Positions 55,651 through 64,000 of a DNA stretch of 64,000 nt are shown piece after piece (within the stretch, counting starts at the first letter, position 1; every line of letters begins with the position of its first letter). The DNA comes from Mantis religiosa (Eukaryota; Arthropoda; Insecta; Mantodea; Mantidae). Under the pieces are notes generated by a model. It saw nothing but the letters and a program-made list of their open reading frames with translations, did no database searches and was not told where the DNA came from. The stretch is taken from assembly GCA_030765055.1 (NCBI GenBank), contig CM060957.1:196227835-196291834 (forward strand), read 5' to 3'. A program made the position numbers and the translations under genes.

Positions 55651-56338
55651 GAATGCAAAATTGTTTGAATTTATGGACCAATATCTGTCCTGCCAATTTT
55701 TTCAAAAGTTCTTGAGAAAGTAATGTTCACCAGACTGTATAAACACTTGAATATAACAACATACTTGTCAGTGATCAGTCTGCGTTCAGAAAGGGATTAT
55801 CGACTAATAATGCAACTTACAAACTTACACATGAAGTGTTGACTGCCTTAAACAAAAGAAGACATGTAAGTGGAATTTTTTATGATCTAGCAAAGGCTTT
55901 TGATTGTGTTAAAGATATCATTATTATCGCAAAATTGGAATTTTATGGACTAAGAAATGAACATCTAAGATGATTTGTATCATATCTAAATGAAAGGAAA
56001 CAAGAGTGTTGAAGTAGCTGTCAGTGATATAGATTATGAAAAACAAACTTTAAGCTGGAAAGTAGTAACTCATGGAGTACCCCAGGGTTCCATGTTAGGA
56101 CCTTTATTATTTCTGATCTTTATAAATGACCTCTCACTTTATATAAAGGACATTGCAAATACATTTCTTATAATTATATCTTAAATAAATTATATCTTAA
56201 CTAAACTCAGCTCTGCCTGTTATGCTGTCTGAGAGCAGGTTAATGTGAGTTATATTGACACACTTAGAGTATTATGCATACTTTAACTCTTTAACGGAAT
56301 ATTAGGGCAACTCAGTAGAAAGTAAAATAATATTTGTT

Positions 56339-56710
56339 ATGCAAAAGAAGGTTATAAGAATCATTATTAACCCCTACAACAGATGCTTCTGTAAAGATCC
56401 TTTTAGAAGATTGAAGATATTAACGCTTCCTTGCATGTATATGTTCACAATCCTAAAATTCTTTGTATGCAATCGAGCCTTATTTGCAACAAATAATGAA
56501 AATCTCAGAATTGACACTAGACAAATGTATAATGTCCATTTTCTCAGTGCTAAACTTTCTTGCTTCCAGAAAGGTGTGCATTATGAAACTATCAAAATAT
56601 TTGGCGCACTTCCTAATGTTCTTAAAGAAAAAATTGATTTTGGTGCTTTAAAAAATGCTCTTGAGAGTGCCTTTGCTCAGAATCATCTTATTCTGCACAA
56701 GATTATCTGA
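56339..56710 (+). pseudogene. LINE L5 C-terminal domain
   Basis: 123 open codons: MQKKVIRIIINPYNRCFCKD, PFRRLKILTLPCMYMFTIL, KGVHYETIKIFGALPNVLKE and a LKNALESAFAQNHL tail. This is the conserved post-RT region of CR1/Jockey-like ORF2, the same domain as the minus-strand scrap at 31910-32194. It ends L5; no clear poly(A) or TSD was found. Confidence 0.78.
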
Positions 56711-59124
56711 ATGACAAATTCTCCTGATAATGCTTCTGTAGCTCTGTAAGTAGTATCTAACTCTTCCAATGACAAATCATTAGCAATAAATCCTTGATGC
56801 ATGTTGAAAGTTTATTTTTAATATATATGTATTTAAGAAATAACAATGAATGGTAGCCATTGCAAAAAGTTTGAGACGCACTGGTATAAGCCAAGTGAAA
56901 GCTGATTTAAAAGTGTTTGATTTTGTATCATATATAATTATCCCTGCTTTGTTTTCCATATTGCCATTCATATTTGCTGTATACTATAATACATGTCTTA
57001 TGTTAACTTTTCAAGTACATATATATGCTATTAAACTTTATACCTCTGGACATGTTCAATGTTGCTTTTCTGGCTACAAGTGAACCTACTGAATGCAAAT
57101 CTATCTAATCTAACCTTAACATTCTTCTTCTGCAAGAAGAACATGTTTTGTATATATTTCTTATTTTTAGCCTTAAGGCACGTTGAAACTAGATATGATT
57201 ATGACATTAGCTTGTTATACTTTGTGATATTCAGCTCTATAATTTTCAGCTTTGTAGATATTTAAATATGGCATTTGTTGCTAGAATGTCTTATAGGTAA
57301 CCCATGGCTTAGTCACTTCGTATTTGAGGTAAATGCTAATGATGTAATCATACAATGTAGATTTTGGGTCTGCATAGCTTGATTTCAGTGATTAGTTATC
57401 ACCTGACTCTATGCCCTTATGTCTTTTGGACATCTTCAGAAGAAGTGAGTACTGGCTGCCAACAACTAGAACAGTGCATTTTTCCTCCCTAATTGGAGAG
57501 AAAATGAACTTATGGATTAATGCCAACCACACTGAGAGAGTAGAGTTGGGACTTTGTCCTCTGTGTTTTTGTCACTATCCACCAAAAAGCCTTCACTGTA
57601 GGGTTCTCATGTGTAGAAGTGTTGCTATTGTAGCTGCAGATTCAAGGAGACGTATGTTGGCCAGCCATAAAGCTTAGGTCAGGTGATATGAGCTGGCCAG
57701 AAGGTAAACATGACTGAGGCACTGGTCAGTAAACCAGGTAGTGAAGAGTGATGTGTTTGGATAGCAGTAAGTGTTAAAGAGTCATTTGATCATATTTATC
57801 AAGTGTTAAGTTGTTTCAGGCGCTGAAGCCAAGTCTATGTGAATGTTTGTGCATATTACATGTTATTTTACTTAGGTAAGCTTTGGGCTTTGTCTTAAGG
57901 AAAATTAATTCTTGTATAGTGTTGGAGCAGAGTTAAGATGTATGTCAGGTTTATGTTACATTGCCACATTCATTCTTTAGACTTATTTTGGCAGTAGCAT
58001 GTAAATTCAGACAATATATCACGCCAGCAACTCTTGTTCTGTGTATCTGACACATTCTGTATGTGAAAGAGACTCAGCACCGTCTACCTCATATGATCTG
58101 ATCTAGAGGTTTATGTGGACAGTGGCCCTTGAACTGCATGTATGTGTATCATATTCATCATGACAGTACCTTGTATCCTGACCACTTGCATAGAGTACAG
58201 AAATGACGTCAGGCTGTCTACCATTCTCATGATCACAATCAAATACATTTGTTTGGAAGGGTAGTAACAACTGCATGGCATTATAAAGCTGCTTTTCACT
58301 GCTTGTACCATACATGCTAACCCGACCACCAAGTGGAGAAATCATCTTGATGTACCTGAGGTAGATACTGCCCTTAGCAGTTTGATGTGCAATATGCTTT
58401 GTGCAACAAGCATTTCAGTTTCTATAATTGCCAGTTTTTAAAAATCTTTCCAGAATGTAGCAAGCATGGAGTTTCAGTTACCTTAACCCTCTCGACTTTT
58501 ATTTATGGATCCATTTGAATGGTGTGGCGTGTGGTGAAAAACCTGCCACTTCTGTAATATGGAGTTAGCGAGGTTCTGAATTCAAAGTTGCTCTTGTTCA
58601 GTTAGCTGTTTTAGGTTCCTTTATAATGTTATCCCCTATCCTGAATTAATTTGGAGTGATTGTTAGCCCTATGACATGTTTATACCATTGTATGAGGGCC
58701 CACTGTTAGGTCCTCTGCCAAGATATAGAGATGGCGCCACTTGGCCAGCTTGACAAATAGCACCATATAACTACCTAAAAATGAAATTAGAAACAGTGAA
58801 GCAACAAACACTACACAAATATAATTATTTATTACAAAACGTCATTTAACTTTAAAGAAAGTGATGGAAACTTCAAGAAATAAGATCACAATTTCATAAA
58901 CCTTTATTTATATTATCAATCACTTTCAATTTCGTGTTTCTCAAGATGAGGCACTAGAGGTCTCTTAACACCTGCCAGTACTACTAAACTCTGAAAATGA
59001 AACAACTTAAAAGACACAATCAATTGTCAATATTTCAAAATTCATTACATGCTGCTTTTTAAAATAAATACTTTTTCCTAAACCATTTAGGCTATTGGAC
59101 TATTTCATTGTTTTAATAATTTAA

Positions 59125-59245
59125 CTTCCTATTTATTTCATGGTTAAATGATAAGAACTTATCTGCTATGGCTGATTTATCAGTATGTTTATATCTAATA
59201 TTTAGAAAATATTCTTTCATTCTGGTTTCGTTGACTACAATGAAA
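59125..59245 (-). pseudogene. PLE GIY-YIG scrap
   Basis: The minus strand reads NETRMKEYFLNIRYKHTDKS and AIADKFLSFNHEIN, colinear with TRKKEHFRHLRYKNIDKSAI in the PLE at 53716-54195. About 37 residues; a diverged second member of the family. Confidence 0.65.
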
Positions 59246-59490
59246 TTAAAACTGATTGATAATGTAAATGAATGTTTACAAAGCTACTATCTTATAATTG
59301 GTTGAAATTTCCATAATCCTTAAAAATAAGTGAAGATTTTGTTATAAATAATGATAGTTTTTGTTAGCAGTAATTATTAATTATAAATAGTAAATTATTA
59401 AAAAAATTATTAATAGTTTGCTTTGTTTTTGAATGACAGCCTTTCAAACAGGACAAGTGTACAGCTTTCATTTGAATTATTCTGTTACAG

Positions 59491-59522
59491 GATGTGGTCC
59501 TTCCTACATTAAAATCTTCAAG
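59491..59522 (+). CDS. ZNF-B 32-nt microexon
   Basis: The acceptor AATTATTCTGTTACAG precedes it and the donor GTAAGTC follows. It encodes DVVLPTLKSS plus AG. Same length, phase and nearly the same sequence as the ZNF-A microexon (19928-19959). With it, exon 1 (phase 0) connects to exon 3 (which needs two bases) and 1098 nt read open to the first stop. Confidence 0.83.
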
Positions 59523-61394
59523 GTAAGTCTTGACTCTTTTCAATTATAAGCCTTACGTTTACTCCAGCATTTATGTTTTAGTACGTGTGTCATCGAGCTC
59601 TCTAACTAATAAAAAGAGATGTACTGTACAACTTGCTCTAAGCAAAGTGGTATGGGAAAAGCTAATTTCCATATTGAACATGTTTCTGTCTACAAAATAC
59701 AACATTATATTTGTAATTATGTGTATATGAAACTATGTACTTCAACTACTGTGCTGTAGATGTTCACTTATTTTAAGCTATTCTGTGCCATACAAGCACT
59801 AACGTCATATAAGAACATGTGTTGTAACTTACATTGTGCAGTTCTTGTAGTGTTATTCCTATCTTTGATTGCTCTGTCCCTTGCTTTTTCGCTACTTGGA
59901 GGAACCTGTGGTTCGAATTTCTGGTCGTATTTGTTTTTCTCTATGCAAATTATTGCACTTCAAGGTACGATTTAGGTCAGAAAAATTAATTCCTTTTTTT
60001 ATCTTGCTGGGGTTAAGTGCAATAAAAGTTTCTTAATAAGGTAAAATATTAGCACCATTTCATACTACTGTATTTGTGTGCATAGTTTGAAAATTTTTAG
60101 TGCATCTTTGCATGCATATTTTCCGGTTTATGTTATATTTTATATTATTATTTTGTTTTTATTTTATATTTTTATGATCTTTGTATTATTTTATAGTTTT
60201 ATATTTTTTTATATTTCAGGTTTTTTATTTTAAATGCAGTAAGAGATTCTTTATGATGTAGCATATTAGCAAAATTTCATACTCCATTAGCGCATAGTTT
60301 CAGGTTTTTAGTGCATATATTTCTGAACTCAGATTATGAATTTTAACAAACAGTGACCATAATTTTACAAACAATGTCATTTCTAGAAACTGCAGCTATG
60401 GATCTTCCAAAGAATAAGAAATAATCATTTGCGATTTCCCAGTATAAAGAATTTGTTTGCAAGACTGCTACATTTGGAATAGTAGCAATACATCCATCTA
60501 TTAATAGTTGTCTGACAGATACATCCTATTTGCTGAAAATGCATACAAATGTCATGGATCTGGAGCCAGCACATCCATAACTGAAAGTGCCATTCAGAAA
60601 ATGGAGGAAATCTGTAGTATGTGTATGGACATGTACAAACATTTTATAAACATCTAAATGGAAATTCAATTGTTCTGTCACACCAGCCGTGTGTAGACCA
60701 AATTCTGGATAGATTGTGTCAGATTGACAAATAATACTGGTTGACTATAAAGCCTGGGCTTAGGTTCTTACGTGTTGTACATCATCATTCAGGAGTTGTC
60801 TGATATGTGTATGAGAATTTCTTAGTGGCTTACCGGGATAATGCGAGTCAGTTGGAGAATTAATGTCAGCTCAATTCTTAGAGCAACTGACAGAGACTGG
60901 GAAATCCGTCTTCAGGTCTTGCCTACGGCATTACATTTTTCAGTCTGACTCAGTCTATCCAAATTCTCTTCTTTGATATCTTTATTTCATCCTTAAAGGA
61001 AAGGAATGTAATATGAGAACCTCGCAGTTCTGCTTGTTCAGGTAAACCAGTATTGAAAGCTTCCTTCACTCGCTAATCATAAGTGACAACAAAGACAAAT
61101 GAGTGCAGTGTTTCATAACCCTAGAAGTACTATTGCTGTAATATAATAACCAAATCTTTGTATTGTATAGTTGATCACTTTGCTGTAGGCATTACCTGAT
61201 AATAGAGTTGTTTCCTTGCTTTCTTCACCACAAATTAGAGCAGAACAAAGGTTACTTTACTGGGCCATACACTTCTGGATTAATTTAAAATGATAATTGT
61301 GGATAGATTCATCACTTGTAGATCCTTTCCACATATCTCTGAGTTTGTTATGTCACACATTTTAAAAATGATACTAACTTCCACAAAATTTCAG
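59523..61394 (+). other. ZNF-B intron 2
   Basis: 1.9 kb, very AT-rich, ending in acceptor CACAAAATTTCAG. It contains the diverged palindromic element at 60697-60968. Nothing else recognised. Confidence 0.7.
60697..60968. mobile_element. Diverged palindromic tRNA-like element, copy F4
   Basis: The left arm CTGGATAGATTGTGTCAGAT (60710-60729) pairs imperfectly with the right arm TCAGTCTGACTCAGTCTATC (about 60940-60959). The centre has AGTCAGTTGGAGAATTAATG (60848-60867), matching the centre of F1 (20704-20723). The tRNA boxes are eroded. Oldest-looking member here. Confidence 0.55.
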
Positions 61395-62052
61395 ATTATA
61401 TCCAGAAACAGTTCCTGTCAAGTCTCCATTGTTTTCTGGGGAAGTCCCAACAAGAGACCCAAACTTCTGTAATGGAATCGGTCGTCTTTGCTATGATTAT
61501 CAAGATTGTGATGTTACATGTGATGTCCTTACCACACAGGACTATGTACATGGCGATCAACATGGTAAATGCAGTGATGGGACAGACACATTTATAAAAT
61601 CTTTATATTTAAAACACAGTACTTTTAGTGATATGAGCAAAGCAACCCAACAGTCTAGCACATGTGATAACAGCTTTAGATCAGTATCGAATTTAAAAAA
61701 ATATGATCTAATTCATGCGGGTAAGAAACAATACCAATGTGAAGTTTGTGATAAGAGCTTTACTCACTTGTCAAGATTGAAAACACACAATTTAGTTCAT
61801 GAAGGTAAGAAGCCACACAAATGTAAAGTTTGTGATAAGAGCTTTACTCGGTTGTCACATTTGAAAGCACACAATTTAATTAATGAAGGTAAGAAGCCAC
61901 ACAAATGTAAAGTTTGTGATAAGAGCTTTAGGGAGTTGTCAAATTTGAAAAGACATAATTTACTTCATGAAGGTAGGAAGCCACACCTTTGTAAAGTTTG
62001 TAATAAAAGCTTTACTCGCTTGTCACATTTGAAAAGACATTTCAGTTCATGA
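61395..62052 (+). CDS. ZNF-B exon 3, zinc-finger exon up to first stop
   Basis: It starts at 61395 after TTTCAG; the first base completes an Arg codon with the microexon. RLYPETVPVKS at the start parallels RFFQETV in ZNF-A. After a linker, a degenerate finger (STCDNSFRSV) and four C2H2 units follow with the same DKSF/HEGKKPHK style; one has its last His changed to Asn (HNLIN). A 2-nt deletion near 62043 (GACATTTCAGTTCATG against GACATAATTTAGTTCATG) causes the stop at 62050-62052. Total model length is 365 codons. It may still give a short protein, but it looks like a decaying gene. Confidence 0.7.
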
Positions 62053-62720
62053 AAGTAAGAAGACGCACAAATGTAAAGTTTGTGATAAGAGCTTTACCCA
62101 TTTGTCTACTTTGAAAACACACAATTTATTTCATGAAGGTAAGGAGCCTCACAAATGTAAAGTTTGTGATAAGAGCTTTGCTCACTTGTCAACTTTAATA
62201 ACACACAATTTATTTCATGAAGATAGGAAGCCACACAAATGTAAAGTTTGTGATAAGAGGTTTACTATCTTGTCGAATTTGAAAAGACATAATCTAATTC
62301 ATGAAGGTAAGAAGCCACACCAATGTCAAGTTCGTGATAAGAGCTTTACTCGCTTGTCAAATTTGAAAACACATCATTTAACTCATGAAGGTAAGAAGAT
62401 CACACAAATGTAAAGCTTGTCATAATTGCTTTACGGACTTGTCAACTTTGAAAACACATCACTTAATTCATGAAGGTAAGAAGTCACACAAATGCAAAGT
62501 TTGTGATAAGAGCTTTACTCAGTTGTCACATTTGAAAACACATAATTTAGTTCATGAAGGCTAGAAGCCACACACATGTAAAGTTTGTGATTAGAGCTTT
62601 ATGGAGTTCTCAAGTTTAAAAGACATAATTTAGTTCATGAAGTTGAGGACACCAATGTAGAGTTTTGGAAAGAGCTTTAGTCGGTTGCCAGGTTTGAAAA
62701 CGCATTGTTCAATTCATGAG
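62053..62720 (+). pseudogene. ZNF-B downstream finger remnants
   Basis: At least eight more finger units follow in shifted frames. 62060-62400 has four (one with the second Cys changed to Arg, CQVRDKSF). A +1 shift near 62398 leads to CKACHNCFTDLSTLKTHHLI and CKVCDKSFTQLSHLKTHNLV, then TAG (62564) and a further TAG in the next unit (CKVCD-stop-SF, 62592), and last eroded units to about 62720. The fingers are more diverse than in ZNF-A, showing no recent homogenisation. Confidence 0.8.
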
Positions 62721-63661
62721 TGTAGTGGCACGAATGATGTGATAAATATTACTTGTCAGGTTTCCAAACCCATTTATTTGATTTATGATGGTATGAGGCG
62801 GATGTAAATAGAGAACGTTACCAGGCCGCCACCTGTCTCGTGTGAAGGAGGCAGATCTTATTGAAAGGAAAAGAGCTGGTTTTTGTCTCAGCATTTTGTA
62901 TGATGGTATGTATTATCATCTTCATATTAGTAGTCGCAATATTTTGTTCCTTTTTAATAAATATATTAATGTGTATATAGTAGTTGTAATTACGTAGTCT
63001 ACAATTATGTAAATCTTTGTAATTGCCATATACATATCTGGCAATAAACGTTTCAATTGAATCGGTTTCTGGCCAGATTGGCATAAGTGGCTTTCACCAG
63101 CTCTTAAATGCGGTTACGTTATTCGTTGTATTCCAGACTTTCGTTATGCTGACAGCGAACTCACACAAGTGGTTTGCTTACGATGCACTTAATAAATCCT
63201 CCATAATCATTTTCACATTCGTTCAGAAGGCGAGAGAAGTACATGAGTTTTTCCTCCCAGCTGTCACAAATGTTCCATAGGAGCACTGTGAGAACATTTC
63301 TTTACCCAGACATTCCTTTTTCTCATTATGATATTGATCAGATACTGCACTTCTGTTGAAAAGAACGTTAGTTTTGTTAATGTTTAGTGGAAGCCACAGA
63401 TTCCTTGGTTATAGCTGCCGCCACCTTGCAAATAATTCATATGCTCCGTAGGTATAAAGCCGTAGATTTGACCTAAGGTCTACATGTTTCGTCGGACCAA
63501 CTGTCAAAGGTGGCGAGAAAAAGCCTGAATTAAAAATGCATTACAATGATATTAAATATGGAGATCATATAATACATGCATTGTGCGCTACGTGGCAATT
63601 TTAAGCATTTGTTGAATATTATTATGGGTGCATTATAAGTTGGTGATTGGCGTTTTGCCTC
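62721..63661. other. Interval between ZNF-B and the promoter-like segment
   Basis: AT-rich at first (ZNF-B 3' flank), becoming less so after 63400. No recognised gene. Confidence 0.4.
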
Positions 63662-63780
63662 CACGTGCTGTTCAGCTGCGAAAACAAGGAGAGGAGATAA
63701 ACACGTCACTGACACGTCATTGCCGTCGCCTAGCAACCAGCAATCCACCAATCAAAAGTAAACTGTTGCCATAGCAACCC
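63662..63780. promoter_or_regulatory. Promoter-like cluster with two RFX X-box motifs
   Basis: Within 120 bp: an E-box CACGTG (63662), two CACGTCA CRE-like half sites (about 63702 and 63713), GTCGCCTAGCAAC (63725-63737, fits GTNRCC-N-RGYAAC), a CCAAT box (63748-63752) and GTTGCCATAGCAAC (63765-63778, one base from the palindromic X-box GTTGCCATGGCAAC). GC content rises here compared with the flanks. It suggests a TATA-less promoter for a gene that lies mostly beyond the window. Which strand is transcribed is unknown. Confidence 0.5.
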
Positions 63781-64000
63781 GAGCCGCTTATCCTATGTTG
63801 CCAACTCTATCGCACTGGATCACGTGCTTTATGCATGACGCTATTCTATCGGCATGTTGAAGTTTTCAGTTAACAGACACTGCTACTATTGTTGCTTCGC
63901 TTATGAATCAGCGGTATCACAATACCGTCGTCGTTCGTTGCCCTTTAGTATGAGACGGTATGCGTTGTTGGAAGGGAACAGGTGTGGATTTAGTTTCAAG

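Larger units (their letters stand above)
54330..56710 (+). mobile_element. LINE L5 (CR1/Jockey-like), fragmented
   Basis: Plus-strand order: endonuclease (HKGGICIYVRKDLTY at 54380; VIVAIYRSPLGKFQ; VNFPTRIQNNSASAIDIIFV and INGLSDHDAQIL at 54711-54855), RT fingers (KNSSGYDEITTKILRCC at 55240), YGPISVLPIFSKVLEKVMFT after the SINE, a FYDLAKAFDCV box near 55880 and GVPQGSMLGPLLFLIFINDL (56077-56136). A deletion of the catalytic YADD follows, then the C-terminal tail (56339-56710). Many stops. It is interrupted at 55405 by the palindromic SINE F3. Confidence 0.85.
52948..59490 (+). other. ZNF-B intron 1
   Basis: 6.5 kb, donor GTAAGT (52948) to acceptor TTCTGTTACAG (59490). It holds the PLE tail near 53255, the PLE insertion 53566-54207, LINE L5 with a palindromic SINE, and a PLE scrap at 59125. 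56711-59124 (2.4 kb) has no recognised element; its ORFs (57411-57677 and 58103-58345, minus) show no motif I can name. Confidence 0.75.

Noticed and set aside
57411..57677. 88-codon frame with CPLCFCH in ZNF-B intron 1
   Set aside because: Only one Cys/His cluster, no match to a known family by eye, and no support from splice signals or a repeat in the window.
58103..58345. Two overlapping minus-strand frames of 73-80 codons
   Set aside because: Two frames open over the same bases without motif; probably chance.

Overview
The window looks like repeat-rich nuclear DNA of an arthropod, most probably an insect with a large genome. The evidence is GT-AG introns with long AT-rich introns, C2H2 zinc-finger (ZNF) genes, and dense layers of Gypsy LTR elements, R1/Jockey/CR1-type LINEs, Penelope-like elements (PLEs), hAT, piggyBac and mariner fossils and tRNA-derived SINEs. 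The exact taxon is inference; nothing in the sequence fixes it. All assignments rest on reading translated sequence by eye, with no database search.

Host genes. Two paralogous ZNF genes point outward in opposite directions. ZNF-A (minus, 22855 to about 16435) and ZNF-B (plus, 52492 to about 62700) share one architecture: an acidic exon of 408 coding nt rich in I/V-K-x-E motifs, a 32-nt microexon flanked by GT/AG, and a finger exon whose reading frame is completed only by that microexon. ZNF-A has an open frame of 654 codons with about 16 nearly identical fingers, then a frameshifted tail. ZNF-B breaks after 365 codons, and the rest of its fingers carry frameshifts and stops. The right edge (63.66-63.78 kb) looks like a promoter with two RFX X-box motifs and a CCAAT box.

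Transposon layers, left to right. 1-3.42 kb: degraded Gypsy G1 (minus). 3.42-9.48 kb: Jockey-like LINE J1 (minus) split in its endonuclease by Jockey LINE J2 (plus, 5412-9287) with a 12-bp target-site duplication (TSD). 9.48-10.09 kb: RTE-like and mariner scraps. 10.8-15.97 kb: Gypsy G2 (plus) with a truncated 5' LTR. 16.4-24.4 kb: ZNF-A with a piggyBac fossil, a palindromic SINE and two PLE pieces in or beside it. 26.6-30 kb: Gypsy G3 next to LINE L3, which carries a SINE. 30.1-32.3 kb: hAT/DUF4371, LINE and Tc1/mariner scraps. 32.86-44.14 kb: a tandem duplication of 5.5-5.8 kb. 43.5-51.1 kb: an R1-like LINE (L4, minus) cut by Gypsy G4 and by a solo LTR, each with an ATAT TSD. 51.1-51.8 kb: Gypsy G5 scrap. 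52.5-62.7 kb: ZNF-B, with a PLE, LINE L5, a palindromic SINE and another PLE scrap in its introns.

The most unusual items are (1) a family of head-to-head palindromic tRNA-derived elements that appear to insert as one unit, (2) PLE-type insertions with a snap-back 5' end, including a 194-bp insertion that holds a perfect 140-bp palindrome, with hammerhead-like motifs beside the PLE remnants, and (3) the inverted ZNF paralogue pair with its conserved 32-nt microexon. Repeats mainly explain the rest: no intact autonomous transposon, no rRNA gene, no functional tRNA gene and no CRISPR were seen.
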